64,000 bases of DNA from positions 1,798,001 to 1,862,000 of the forward strand of contig NZ_SNWA01000001.1 of assembly GCF_004361815.1 (NCBI RefSeq), written 5' to 3'. Positions 20,618 to 29,605 of the stretch are shown one piece after another. The DNA is from Paraburkholderia sp. BL10I2N1 (GTDB lineage: Bacteria > Pseudomonadota > Gammaproteobacteria > Burkholderiales > Burkholderiaceae). The stretch's first letter is position 1. Every line of letters starts with the position of its first letter. The notes beneath the pieces are model-generated. The model was given only the letters and a program-made list of their open reading frames with translations. It was not told where the DNA came from and did not search any database. A program made the translations under genes and the position numbers.

Positions 20618-21400
20618 TTACATGCGGAAGTGCTCGCCCAGATAGACGCGCCGCACGCTTTCGTTTTCGATGATATCGCCAGGCGCGCCGGCGGCTAGCA
20701 CGCTGCCGTCGCTGATAATGTACGCGTGGTCACAAATGCCGAGCGTTTCACGCACATTGTGGTCGGTGATCAGCACGCCGATATTGCGCTGCTTGAGAAA
20801 CTTCACGATCTTCTGGATTTCCAGAACAGCGATCGGATCGACGCCCGCGAACGGCTCGTCGAGCAGAATGAAGCTCGGATTGGTCGCGAGCGCGCGCGCG
20901 ATTTCGACGCGCCGCCGTTCGCCGCCCGACAGCGACAGCGCCGGATTTTCGCGCAGATGCGCGATCTGCAATTCGTCCAGCAGGGCTTCGGTGCGCGTGG
21001 CGATTGCGTCTTTCGAGAGCCGCTTGCCGTCGTCTTCGTGCTGCAGTTCGAGCACCGCGCGAATATTTTCCTCGACGGTGAGCTTGCGGAACACGGATGC
21101 TTCCTGCGGCAGATACGACAGCCCGAGCGACGCGCGCTTGTGGATCGGCAGCAGGCTGATCGACCTGCCGTCGAGTTCGATTTGCCCAGCATCGAGCGGC
21201 ACGAGTCCGACGATCATGTAAAACGACGTGGTCTTGCCCGCGCCGTTCGGGCCCAGCAATCCGACGACTTCGCCGCTTTTCACGTCGAGCGAAACGTCTT
21301 TCACGACCGTGCGGGAACCGTAGCGCTTTTTCAGGTTACGGACGTTGAGCGAACTGCTGGTGCCAGCCGGCTTGCGATTGGGGAGGGCGGGAGCATTCAT
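20618..21400 (-). CDS. lptB: LPS export ABC transporter ATPase LptB
   Basis: A 260-residue ABC ATPase. Walker A GPNGAGKT is at 50-57, the Q loop is in [12 protein letters not shown], the signature is LSGGERRR, and Walker B is [14 protein letters not shown]. It powers LptFG extraction of lipopolysaccharide from the inner membrane. Its ATG overlaps lptA by four bases. The first 18 residues are a non-conserved extension before the ABC core. Confidence 0.96.
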   Translation of the reverse strand: MNAPALPNRKPAGTSSSLNVRNLKKRYGSRTVVKDVSLDVKSGEVVGLLGPNGAGKTTSFYMIVGLVPLDAGQIELDGRSISLLPIHKRASLGLSYLPQEASVFRKLTVEENIRAVLELQHEDDGKRLSKDAIATRTEALLDELQIAHLRENPALSLSGGERRRVEIARALATNPSFILLDEPFAGVDPIAVLEIQKIVKFLKQRNIGVLITDHNVRETLGICDHAYIISDGSVLAAGAPGDIIENESVRRVYLGEHFRM

Positions 21401-22095
21401 GGCCTGGTGGTTTCCTGCCCTTGCTGGGACTGCCCGTCAGTGCGGATCTGCGTGGATGGCGCAAGTGTCGCCGATGCGCCGTTCAGGGGGGCGACACCGC
21501 CGTTACGCGGCGACAACATGGCGCGCACCCGGCCGGCCGGGTTGCCCGGGCCGGCGACGTCCTTGCCGGCTTTCGCCGTATAGAAGTCGTTCTGACCGTC
21601 GTACGTGATCACGCTGCCATGCACTTCATCCATCAACGTCGAGAGGCCTTGCAGGCGGCGCACGGTCGCGCGCGTCGTCAGCGTGGTCAGGTCCTGCTTG
21701 CCGTCGTAGTCGATGCGCTCAGCCGTGCCCTCGACATATTCGTCGACGCCTTCGCGCTTCTGGCGGAAATAGGCGAGGTTATTGCCCGTCGACGTGCCCG
21801 TCGCGTACTGGTAGCCCTGCGGGTCCTGGTGCACTTCGACACGATCGGCCTTGATGACGATCGTGCCTTTGGTCGCCACGACGTGCCCGGTGAAAATGTT
21901 CACCTGCTTCAGGTCGTCGTAGGTCATGTTGTCCGCTTCAATGTTGAGCGGTTTGTCCTTGTCGGCACGCTCGGCATGCGCGAACGGCGCGAAGCCGGCA
22001 AGCGACAGTGCCATGAGCAGTGCGGCCAGGCCGGCGCGGTGCGCGGACGGCGTACTTCGACGGCCGGTGTCAAGACGAGGGAACGATTCGTTCAT
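21397..22095 (-). CDS. lptA: LPS transport periplasmic protein LptA
   Basis: A 232-residue periplasmic protein with an N-terminal signal peptide (hydrophobic about 20-38, AHA cleavage before ERADK near 43). The OstA/LptA beta-jellyroll follows: [20 protein letters not shown] and [19 protein letters not shown]. It forms the bridge carrying LPS across the periplasm. The C-terminal tail is longer than in E. coli, rich in proline, glycine and glutamine. It overlaps lptB and follows lptC by 22 bases. Confidence 0.93.
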   Translation of the reverse strand: MNESFPRLDTGRRSTPSAHRAGLAALLMALSLAGFAPFAHAERADKDKPLNIEADNMTYDDLKQVNIFTGHVVATKGTIVIKADRVEVHQDPQGYQYATGTSTGNNLAYFRQKREGVDEYVEGTAERIDYDGKQDLTTLTTRATVRRLQGLSTLMDEVHGSVITYDGQNDFYTAKAGKDVAGPGNPAGRVRAMLSPRNGGVAPLNGASATLAPSTQIRTDGQSQQGQETTRP

Positions 22096-22117
22096 GCAGA
22101 GTCATGCCTGGAATGGA

Positions 22118-22726
22118 TTACCCGGGTTGCCTGAGCGAGCCGCCCGCGCTGTCGGACGCGGCGATCGCGCCACGCACATTGCCGAACAGCTGCATGACCC
22201 GGGATACGTTGTTGTAGTTCATGCCGCTGGCCGTCATGACGGACAGGCCGCGCTGAAGTTTAACCGGCTTTTCGGTCTCGATCACATCGTCATTGACCAG
22301 CACGCGGAAATGCTCCGAGTCGGCCTGCATGGCCGGGTCGCCGTTGCCGGCGGCGCGCAGGATCCGCGCGTTGTCGTACATGTTGACGATGGACGCGTCG
22401 GCGTTCACCGTCCCGCGTTCTCCGGTCGCCGTGACGATCGGCTTGCCCGGCTGGAACGCGCGGATGGCGGGATTGGTGAGATCGCTGTTTTCGTCGTCTT
22501 CGTAGTGCACGAGGTGCGTCGCGGTCAGGCGATATTGCGTCGCGCCGGACTGGTCGAGCTCGGACACCGAGAAGTTGTCGGCGAAATAGTCTGGTGTGTG
22601 CGACTTCCCGTGCGGCGCGCCTTCGTTCGGAGGAGGCAATGTCGCCTGCAGCAGCCAGTATGTGATACCGGCGAGCGCTGCCATTGTGACGAGCGGAATC
22701 AGCGAGGTCAGGCGGAACCGGTTCAT
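22118..22726 (-). CDS. lptC: LPS export protein LptC
   Basis: A 202-residue bitopic protein with one N-terminal membrane anchor (about 7-26) and a periplasmic LptC domain containing DYFADNFSVSELDQ and GERGTVNADASIVNMYDNA. It links LptB2FG to LptA. The ATG at 22726 lies within the end of kdsC (4-base overlap). Sequence conservation in this family is low; placement beside lptA makes the call firm. Confidence 0.9.
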   Translation of the reverse strand: MNRFRLTSLIPLVTMAALAGITYWLLQATLPPPNEGAPHGKSHTPDYFADNFSVSELDQSGATQYRLTATHLVHYEDDENSDLTNPAIRAFQPGKPIVTATGERGTVNADASIVNMYDNARILRAAGNGDPAMQADSEHFRVLVNDDVIETEKPVKLQRGLSVMTASGMNYNNVSRVMQLFGNVRGAIAASDSAGGSLRQPG

Positions 22727-23280
22727 CCGACAAGGCCCCGCTGCTCGCCGCTGCACGCCGCGGCGAGCAACGCGTCGTAGCGGTGCTGCGCGCGCAGCAG
22801 CGCGTCGCACACTTCACGCACGGCGCCGTGGCCGCCGCGCGCTTCGCTCACCCAGTGGGCGCGTGCGATCACTTCCGGATGCGAATTGGCGGGCGCCGCC
22901 GCGAAGCCGACCTTCAGCATCACGGCGAGGTCGACCCAGTCGTCGCCCATGTAGCCGCAGACGTCGGCCGTGAGCCCCGTCTGCTGGAGCAGGTCGGCGA
23001 ATGCGGCGGGTTTGTTTTCGATCCCCTGGTACAGATGCGTGATCTTCAGTTCCTTGGCGCGCGCCGCGACGATGCCCGATTTGCGGCCGGTGATGATCGC
23101 CGTGTCGATGCCGGCTTCGCGCAACAGCTTCGCGCCGTGGCCGTCCATCGAGTTGAACGCCTTCATCGTGTCGCCTTCGGCCGTGAACATCAGGCTGCCG
23201 TCGGTCAGCACGCCGTCGACGTCGAAAATCATCAGCTTGACGCGGCTCGCGCGTTCAGTGGCGGTAAGCGGGGCGGCCAT
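22723..23280 (-). CDS. kdsC: 3-deoxy-D-manno-octulosonate-8-phosphate phosphatase
   Basis: A 185-residue HAD phosphatase that dephosphorylates Kdo-8-phosphate. HAD motif I is MIFDVDGVLTDG, motif II region AIITGRKS, and motif IV YMGDDWVDLAVM. Small, cap-less, as expected for the tetrameric C0 type. It overlaps kdsD by one base and lptC by four, tying Kdo synthesis to LPS export. Confidence 0.95.
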   Translation of the reverse strand: MAAPLTATERASRVKLMIFDVDGVLTDGSLMFTAEGDTMKAFNSMDGHGAKLLREAGIDTAIITGRKSGIVAARAKELKITHLYQGIENKPAAFADLLQQTGLTADVCGYMGDDWVDLAVMLKVGFAAAPANSHPEVIARAHWVSEARGGHGAVREVCDALLRAQHRYDALLAAACSGEQRGLVG

Positions 23281-24263
23281 CAGATCACCTTCTTCGAGAA
23301 CAGGTCGTGCATGTTGAGCGCGCCGATGAGCTTGCCCGTTTCATCGACGACCAGCATCTGATTGATCCGATGCCGCTCCATCAGTTCCACCGCCTCGACC
23401 GCCAGATGGTCCGGACCGATCGTGCGCGGGCCTTTAGTCATCACGTCCGCGATCGGCAGTTCGCGAAAGTCGCCCGTCCGTTCCAGCACACGGCGCAGGT
23501 CGCCATCGGTGAAAATGCCCCTGACGCGGTCGTTCGTATCGACGATCGCCGTCATGCCCATGCGCTTCGCCGTGAGCTGGAAGAGCGCGTCGCGCACGGT
23601 GACTTCGAGCCTGACCTTCGGGATCTCGTCGCCGCTGCGCATCACGTCGCGTACATAAGTCAGGAGACGCCGGCCGAGCGAGCCGCCCGGATGCGACCGG
23701 GCGAAGTCATCGGCGCCGAAGCCCCGGGCGTCGAGCACCGCGACCGCGAGCGCATCGCCGAGCGCGAGCGCGGCGGTGGTGCTGGCGGTCGGCGCGAGGT
23801 TCAGCGGACAGGCTTCCTTACTGACGCCGGCGTTCAGATGCACATCGGAAAGCTGCGCCAGACTCGAAGCCGGCCGCCCGGTGATGGCGATCAGCTTCGC
23901 GCCGAGGCGCTTGATGAGCGGCAGGATCGCGATGAGTTCTTCGGATTCGCCTGAATTGGACATCGCGACGAAGACGTCGTCAGCGGTGACCATGCCGAGG
24001 TCGCCGTGGCTTGCTTCGGCCGGATGTACGAAGAACGCGGGCGTGCCCGTGCTCGCGAGCGTGGCCGCGAGCTTGCGGGCGATATGCCCGGATTTGCCGA
24101 TGCCGGAGACGACGACGCGCCCGCGGCAGCTAAGGATGAAGTCGATCGCCTCGACAAAACCGTCGTCGAGTTGATTGCGAAGCGTGCGCACGGCGTCCGC
24201 TTCGATGTCGAGCACGTCGCGAGCGAGCGCGAGTGCCCGGTCGCCATTGATTTTCGCTATCAT
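23280..24263 (-). CDS. kdsD: Arabinose-5-phosphate isomerase
   Basis: A 327-residue isomerase converting ribulose 5-phosphate to arabinose 5-phosphate, the Kdo precursor. An N-terminal SIS domain (VVVSGIGKSGHIARKLAATL, HGDLGMV) is followed by two CBS domains (GMTAIVDTNDRVRGIFTDGDLRR; INQMLVVDETGKLIGALNMHDL). The ATG at 24263 starts the recognised protein; the open frame upstream to 24701 overlaps the divergent antiporter gene and is rejected. Confidence 0.95.
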   Translation of the reverse strand: MIAKINGDRALALARDVLDIEADAVRTLRNQLDDGFVEAIDFILSCRGRVVVSGIGKSGHIARKLAATLASTGTPAFFVHPAEASHGDLGMVTADDVFVAMSNSGESEELIAILPLIKRLGAKLIAITGRPASSLAQLSDVHLNAGVSKEACPLNLAPTASTTAALALGDALAVAVLDARGFGADDFARSHPGGSLGRRLLTYVRDVMRSGDEIPKVRLEVTVRDALFQLTAKRMGMTAIVDTNDRVRGIFTDGDLRRVLERTGDFRELPIADVMTKGPRTIGPDHLAVEAVELMERHRINQMLVVDETGKLIGALNMHDLFSKKVI

Positions 24264-24414
24264 TCGCGGAGTATAGCAAAGGCGTTTGTTCGCCGCGCCG
24301 GGCCAGACCTTCCCGGCCGTTGCCTTCACAGGCCCCATAACCTTGTCGCACGGGCGTTTTCCCGCGACGGTTCCGCTGACGAACGAGGACGCTTCCGTCG
24401 ATGCGCGTTTCCCA

Positions 24415-26418
24415 ATGATTTCCCCGCTCGAAATGACGCTCTTCCTGCTGCTGGCTTCAGTGGCGGGGGTCGTTCTGTTCCGGTATCTGAACCTGCCGCC
24501 GATGCTCGGGTATCTGACGGTAGGCAGCGTCGTCGGTCCGCACGCGTTCGGGATCGTGCCGGATTCGGCGGGCGCGCAGAATCTGGCCGAATTCGGCGTC
24601 GTGTTCCTGATGTTCTCGATCGGGCTGGAGTTTTCGCTCTCGAAGCTGCGCACGATGAGCCGGGTCGTGTTCGGCCTCGGCCTGCTGCAGGTGCTAGGCA
24701 CGATTGCCGTCGCGCTCGCGCTCGGCTACGTGGTGGAACGCTGGGTGCACATCACGTGGGAGGCGAGCGTTGCGCTGGGCGGTGCGCTGGCGATGTCGTC
24801 GACGGCTATCGTCAGCAAGATGCTCGCGGAGCGCCTCGAAATCGAGACAGCACATGGCCGCAACATTTTCGGCGTGCTGCTGTTCCAGGATCTGGCAGTG
24901 GTGCCTCTCCTCATCATCATCGCGGCATTCGGCAGCGACTCGACCCACCTCGTCGAGGCGCTCGGTCTCGCGTCGATCAAGATCGTCGTCGCGCTGTCGG
25001 TGCTGCTGATCGTCGGCCAGCGTTTCATGACGCGCTGGTTCAATGTGGTGGCGCGGCGGCGCTCGCAGGAACTGTTCATCCTGAACCTGCTGCTCGTCAC
25101 GCTCGGTTGCGCATTCATCACCGACAGGTTCGGCCTGTCGCTCGCGCTCGGCGCGTTCATTGCCGGCATGTTGATCGCCGAGACGCCTTACCGCCACCAG
25201 GTCGAAGAGGACATCAAGCCGTTTCGCGACGTGCTGCTCGGCCTCTTCTTCGTGACCACCGGCATGCTGCTGAACCCGCGCGTGATCTGGGAGCATCCGT
25301 TCATCGTGCTCGGCTTCCTGCTCGGGCCGGTGCTGCTGAAGGCGGTGATGATCACCGCGCTATCGCGGCTTTTTGGCGCATCGGCGGGTGTCGCGATGCG
25401 CACCGGCATCGGTCTTGCGCAGGCGGGCGAGTTCGGCTTCGTGCTGCTGAACCTGATTCTCGACAAGCATCTCGTCGATCCGACGTTGTTGCAGGCCATT
25501 CTTGCCGCCATGCTGCTGTCGATGCTGGCCGCGCCGTTCCTGATCCAGAACGCGGATCGCATCGTGCTGAGGCTATCGTCGACAGAATGGATGCAGCAAT
25601 CCTTGCAGATGACGCGCATCGCGACGCAGAGCCTGAAGCAGAGCGGCCACGTGATCATCTGCGGTTACGGCCGTGCCGGGCAGAACCTCGCGCGCATGCT
25701 TGAACAGGAAGGTCTTTCGTACGTCGCGCTCGACCTCGACCCCGATCGCGTAGCGGCTGCCGCGGCGGCCGGCGAGTCGGTGGTGTTCGGCGATGCCGGG
25801 CGGCGCGAGTCGTTGCTGGCGGCCGGTATCCATCGTTGCGCGACGGTGGCGATCACCTACGCGAACACGCCGTCCGCGCTGCGCGTGCTGCATAACATCC
25901 ACGAACTCGAACCGACGCTGCCCGTGATCGTGCGCACCGTCGACGATGCCGAGCTCGAGAAACTGCTTGCAGCGGGCGCGACCGAAGTGATCCCGGAGAT
26001 TATCGAAGGCAGCCTGATGCTGGCATCGCACACGCTCGTGCTGATGGGCGTGCCGATGCGGCGCGTCGTGCGGCGCGTCGAGGAAATGCGCGATGCGCGT
26101 TACAGCATGCTGCGCGGTTATTTCCACGGCGCCGACGACATGGAAGATGACGACGGTCCCGAGCAGGTGCGGCTACAATCGGTGCCGGTCGACGAAAAGG
26201 CCGACGCGGTCGGTCGCACGCTCGCGGAGCTTGGCCTGTTCGAACTGGGCGTCGAGGTGACGGCGATTCGCCGGCACGGGATTCGCGGCGTCGAGCCCGA
26301 CCCCGAAACGCGTCTGCGTGCGAACGACATCGTCGTGCTGCGCGGGCTGCCCGAGGCGCTGGCCGAGGCGGAAGAGCGGCTGTCGAAACATCGGCGCGCG
26401 GGCGCAGCGCTCGCCTGA
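24415..26418 (+). CDS. KefB/KefC-type CPA2 cation:proton antiporter
   Basis: A 667-residue membrane protein. The N-terminal Na+/H+-exchanger domain (about 1-390) has roughly 12 hydrophobic segments, with LPPMLGYLTVG and AFIAGMLIAETPYRHQVEEDI. A TrkA-N/RCK Rossmann domain follows (HVIICGYGRAGQNLARMLEQ, about 410-530), then a TrkA-C domain (ELGLFELGVEVTAIRR) near the C-terminus. It probably exports K+ in exchange for H+; ligand control through the RCK domain is inferred from KefC. The first 43 codons of the longer frame are not family-like, so the ATG at 24415 is chosen. Divergent from kdsD. Confidence 0.9.
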   Translation: MISPLEMTLFLLLASVAGVVLFRYLNLPPMLGYLTVGSVVGPHAFGIVPDSAGAQNLAEFGVVFLMFSIGLEFSLSKLRTMSRVVFGLGLLQVLGTIAVALALGYVVERWVHITWEASVALGGALAMSSTAIVSKMLAERLEIETAHGRNIFGVLLFQDLAVVPLLIIIAAFGSDSTHLVEALGLASIKIVVALSVLLIVGQRFMTRWFNVVARRRSQELFILNLLLVTLGCAFITDRFGLSLALGAFIAGMLIAETPYRHQVEEDIKPFRDVLLGLFFVTTGMLLNPRVIWEHPFIVLGFLLGPVLLKAVMITALSRLFGASAGVAMRTGIGLAQAGEFGFVLLNLILDKHLVDPTLLQAILAAMLLSMLAAPFLIQNADRIVLRLSSTEWMQQSLQMTRIATQSLKQSGHVIICGYGRAGQNLARMLEQEGLSYVALDLDPDRVAAAAAAGESVVFGDAGRRESLLAAGIHRCATVAITYANTPSALRVLHNIHELEPTLPVIVRTVDDAELEKLLAAGATEVIPEIIEGSLMLASHTLVLMGVPMRRVVRRVEEMRDARYSMLRGYFHGADDMEDDDGPEQVRLQSVPVDEKADAVGRTLAELGLFELGVEVTAIRRHGIRGVEPDPETRLRANDIVVLRGLPEALAEAEERLSKHRRAGAALA

Positions 26419-26505
26419 CCCGCCGAACTGCCGGGCGGCCAGCTGCCGCCGGACTACACTGAACGGCCACACTGCGGCCATCAAACTGGATTACCGGGAG
26501 ACATC

Positions 26506-27096
26506 ATGTCCAATGCGCCTGCCAATGCGTCGCTCAACGCGCCCGTCAGCGCGCCGCTCGACGCGGCCGGGTTCGTGAGAAGCCAGATCCGGACGGTGCC
26601 TGACTGGCCGCAGCCAGGCGTGCAGTTTCGCGACATCACGCCGCTGCTGCAGCATCCGAAAGCGATGCGAGTGCTGATCGACCTGTTCGTGCTGCGCTAC
26701 ATCGATGCGAAGCTCGACTATGTCGCGGGCCTCGACGCGCGTGGCTTCATCATCGGGCCGATTCTCGCTTACGAACTGAACCTTGGTTTCATCCCGATCC
26801 GCAAGCTCGGCAAGCTGCCCTACAAGACGGTATCCGAGTCGTATCAGCTCGAATACGGTTCGGCGACGGTGGAGGTCCATGAAGACGCATGCGGGCCGGG
26901 CGACCGCGTCGTGATCGTCGACGACCTGATCGCGACCGGCGGCACGATGATGGCCGGCAAGAAACTGCTGGAGCGTCTTGGTGCGGTGGTGGTGGAGGGC
27001 GCGGCGATCATCGATCTGCCGGAACTGGGCGGCGCGCGTCTGTTGCGCGAGGCGGGCCTGCCGCTCTACACGGTCACCGAATTCGGCGGCCACTGA
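26506..27096 (+). CDS. apt: Adenine phosphoribosyltransferase
   Basis: A 196-residue type I phosphoribosyltransferase that salvages adenine to AMP with PRPP. The PRPP-binding loop is [15 protein letters not shown], and [17 protein letters not shown] is the conserved APRT segment. A non-conserved alanine/asparagine-rich stretch of about 20 residues precedes the core. GGGAGACATC is the ribosome binding region before the ATG. The downstream LysE-family gene follows after 37 bases. Confidence 0.96.
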   Translation: MSNAPANASLNAPVSAPLDAAGFVRSQIRTVPDWPQPGVQFRDITPLLQHPKAMRVLIDLFVLRYIDAKLDYVAGLDARGFIIGPILAYELNLGFIPIRKLGKLPYKTVSESYQLEYGSATVEVHEDACGPGDRVVIVDDLIATGGTMMAGKKLLERLGAVVVEGAAIIDLPELGGARLLREAGLPLYTVTEFGGH

Positions 27097-27133
27097 CGCA
27101 CGCTGCGCACATCCAGAACGGAGACTTCGAACG

Positions 27134-27748
27134 ATGCCCAATTTCGTCCTTTTTCTTGCGACGTCGATCGCGATCACGCTGGCGCCTGGCCCGGACAACC
27201 TGCAGGTTCTCGCGCGCGGCATCTCGCAGGGGCGCGCCGCCGGCTTCGTGGCCGCACTCGGTTTTGCCGCGGGCGTAACGTTTCACACGACGCTCGCAGC
27301 GCTCGGCGTGGCCGTATTGCTGCGTTCGTCGCCCATGGCGTTTCAGGCGATCAAGCTGGCGGGCGCCGCGTACCTGATCTGGATCGGCATCAAGGCGCTG
27401 CGCAGCCAGGGGCTCGCGACGGCCCATGAGCGTCCGCCGCAGCCGCTCCTGTCGGTGTTCCGGCAGAGCGTGCTCGGCAACATGATGAATCCGAAGGTGA
27501 CGCTCTTTTTTATCGTGTTCCTGCCGCAGTTCGTCGACCCGCACGGCGCGCAGGGCGTCACGTTGCAGATGCTAGAACTGGGCCTGTTGTTCATGCTGCA
27601 GACGGTCGTCATATTTTCGCTGTTCGGTGTCTGTGCGGGCATGATCGGAAGTTGGCTGCGACGCCGCCCGCGGCTTGGCGTGTGGCTCGACCGCCTCGCG
27701 GGCGCGACCTTCATCGCGATCGGCATTCGCGTTGCGTTGCGCGACTGA
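27134..27748 (+). CDS. LysE/RhtB-family amino-acid exporter
   Basis: A 204-residue membrane protein with about six hydrophobic helices. The family signature APGPDNL near residues 17-23 and the AAYLIWIGIKALR segment at the end of the N-terminal half mark it as LysE/RhtB. These proteins export amino acids or derivatives; the substrate is unknown. Chosen start ATG 27134, 37 bases after apt; the Nudix gene follows after 15 bases, so apt-lysE-nudix is probably one transcript. Confidence 0.9.
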   Translation: MPNFVLFLATSIAITLAPGPDNLQVLARGISQGRAAGFVAALGFAAGVTFHTTLAALGVAVLLRSSPMAFQAIKLAGAAYLIWIGIKALRSQGLATAHERPPQPLLSVFRQSVLGNMMNPKVTLFFIVFLPQFVDPHGAQGVTLQMLELGLLFMLQTVVIFSLFGVCAGMIGSWLRRRPRLGVWLDRLAGATFIAIGIRVALRD

Positions 27749-27763
27749 AGCGGGAGAGCGGCC

Positions 27764-28609
27764 ATGACTTTGCCTTGTATCAGCGCGGCGCGCCGCTTCG
27801 ACGCACGCGCGCACGAGCCGTTCTGGATCGACGCGCAGCAGGTTGGCTGGATCCGCGCGAGCGACGTGCCGCTGCTCACGCGATGGCCCGATGTATTCGA
27901 TATCGACGGTGCGGGCGTGACGCTGTCGGCGCGGTTCGATACGGTGGATCTGCGCAGCGCGGCACTGGGCGCCGTGATCGGCGCGCTCGCGGCGGATGGC
28001 CGGATTCCCGGCTGGCGCGACGAGACCTATGCGATCCGCAATGCGTTCGATGCACCGCCGCTCGCGTACATCGAGCGCGCGGCATCGCGCTTCTTTGGCA
28101 CGACGACGTACGCGGTGCACCTGAACGGCGTCGTAGAATATGACGATCGCGCGCCGCAATTGTGGATAGCTCGCCGCAGCGACACGAAGGCGACCGATCC
28201 GGGCATGTTGGATAACGTGGTCGCAGGTGGCATCGGTTGGGGCTTCGGTATCGAGGCGACCATCATCAAGGAGTGTTGGGAAGAAGCCGGCATTCCGGAA
28301 GAAATTGCCGCTCGCGCGGTGGCGGGGCGCACGGCTCATGTGTTGCAGTCGATCCCCGAGGGCACGCAGGCCGAGCAGATTTTCATCTACGACCTTGCGT
28401 TGCCGGTCGATTTCGCGCCGCGCAATCAGGATGGCGAAGTGGGCGAACACCGGCTCGCGCGCATCGACGAAGTGGCGCGCTGGATCGAAGAATCCGCAAT
28501 GACGGTCGATGCGAGCCTTGCGACGCTCGATTGCCTGCTGCGTCGGCGCTGGATCGACGAGGAAGCCTGTGCGGGTATTGAGGCATTGTTTGTGCCGCCG
28601 GTTTTCTAG
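27764..28609 (+). CDS. Nudix hydrolase with N-terminal DUF4743 domain
   Basis: A 281-residue protein: an N-terminal DUF4743 domain (about 1-120, FWIDAQQVGWIRASDV) followed by a Nudix domain with the box-like stretch GGIGWGFGIEATIIKECWEEAGIP (in part, about 155-175). Compared with the canonical G-x5-E-x7-REUxEExGU box, the first glutamate is not where expected and REU is KEC. This is common in the family that includes yeast and plant enzymes acting on damaged thiamine diphosphate. That substrate is inference here. It follows the LysE-family gene by 15 bases. Confidence 0.85.
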   Translation: MTLPCISAARRFDARAHEPFWIDAQQVGWIRASDVPLLTRWPDVFDIDGAGVTLSARFDTVDLRSAALGAVIGALAADGRIPGWRDETYAIRNAFDAPPLAYIERAASRFFGTTTYAVHLNGVVEYDDRAPQLWIARRSDTKATDPGMLDNVVAGGIGWGFGIEATIIKECWEEAGIPEEIAARAVAGRTAHVLQSIPEGTQAEQIFIYDLALPVDFAPRNQDGEVGEHRLARIDEVARWIEESAMTVDASLATLDCLLRRRWIDEEACAGIEALFVPPVF

Positions 28610-28693
28610 CGTCCGGCGGCGTGCGCTGCACGGTCACCCTGAGCTGAATTGAATTGAACTGATTACGGATTGAAGAAGGGAGTTACCCAGGTC

Positions 28694-29563
28694 ATGTCGA
28701 CCGAACACAGCTTTATTCTCAAGCTGTCGTGCGCCGACCGGCCCGGCATCGTCCATGCGGTGTCCGGCTTTCTGTTCGAGCGCGGCAGCAACATTCTCGA
28801 CTCCGCGCAGTTTGGCGACAGCCATACTGGCGAGTTTTTCATGCGTGTGCATTTCCAGCAGGTCGGCGGCGATCCTGGGCTGGACGTGTTGCGTGAATCG
28901 TTCGATCCGCTGGCGGAGCAGTTCGGTATGCGCTGGGAGTTGCACGACGCGTCAGTGAAGCCGCGTGTGGTGATCATGGTGTCGAAGATCGGTCACTGCC
29001 TGAACGACCTGCTGTTCCGCTATCGCACTGGGCAGTTGGGAATCGAGATTCCCGCAATCATTTCAAATCACAAGGAGTTTTATCAGCTGGCTGCCAGCTA
29101 TGACATACCATTTCACCACTTTCCGCTGACCGCGTCGACGCCGGATGCGAAGGCTGCCCAGGAGGCGCGGGTGCTTGAAGTGATCGATGAGCACAAGGCG
29201 GATCTGGTGGTGCTTGCACGCTATATGCAGATTCTTTCACCGCAGTTGTGCGACCGGCTGAAGGGGCGGGCGATCAATATTCACCACTCGTTCCTGCCTA
29301 GCTTCAAGGGAGCCAAGCCGTACTATCAGGCTTTTGATCGTGGTGTTAAGTTGATTGGTGCGACTGCGCACTATGTGACTACGGATCTCGATGAAGGTCC
29401 CATCATTGAGCAGGAAGTCGAGCGCGTTGATCATAGTATGACGCCGGAGCAGCTTACGGCTATCGGGCGTGATGTCGAGTGTGTGACGCTCGCGCGGGCG
29501 GTTAAGTGGCACGTCGAGCATCGGATTGTTTTGAATGGCAGTAAGACGGTGGTGTTTCGATAA
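28694..29563 (+). CDS. purU: Formyltetrahydrofolate deformylase
   Basis: A 289-residue enzyme hydrolysing 10-formyl-THF to formate and THF, balancing one-carbon pools and feeding purT. An N-terminal ACT domain (LKLSCADRPGIVHAVSGFL, about 8-80) precedes the formyltransferase-like domain with NIHHSFLPSFKGAKPYYQA and GATAHYVTTDLDEGPII. The ATG at 28694 is chosen over one eight codons upstream because the family starts here. Its 3' side is convergent with the PerM-like gene, and the IS4 element lies between them. Confidence 0.95.
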   Translation: MSTEHSFILKLSCADRPGIVHAVSGFLFERGSNILDSAQFGDSHTGEFFMRVHFQQVGGDPGLDVLRESFDPLAEQFGMRWELHDASVKPRVVIMVSKIGHCLNDLLFRYRTGQLGIEIPAIISNHKEFYQLAASYDIPFHHFPLTASTPDAKAAQEARVLEVIDEHKADLVVLARYMQILSPQLCDRLKGRAINIHHSFLPSFKGAKPYYQAFDRGVKLIGATAHYVTTDLDEGPIIEQEVERVDHSMTPEQLTAIGRDVECVTLARAVKWHVEHRIVLNGSKTVVFR

Positions 29564-29605
29564 TTGCTGCGCGGGCTTTAGGGGTTGGTTGTTTTGTCTG
29601 GTACG

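Noticed and set aside
23280..24701. Extended 473-codon version of kdsD
   Set aside because: The extra 146 codons overlap the divergent antiporter gene and do not resemble KdsD.
24006..25703. Long plus-strand frame (565 codons) across kdsD and the antiporter gene
   Set aside because: It spans the start regions of two well-identified genes in a different frame and is arginine/alanine-rich, as expected for a GC-rich shadow frame.
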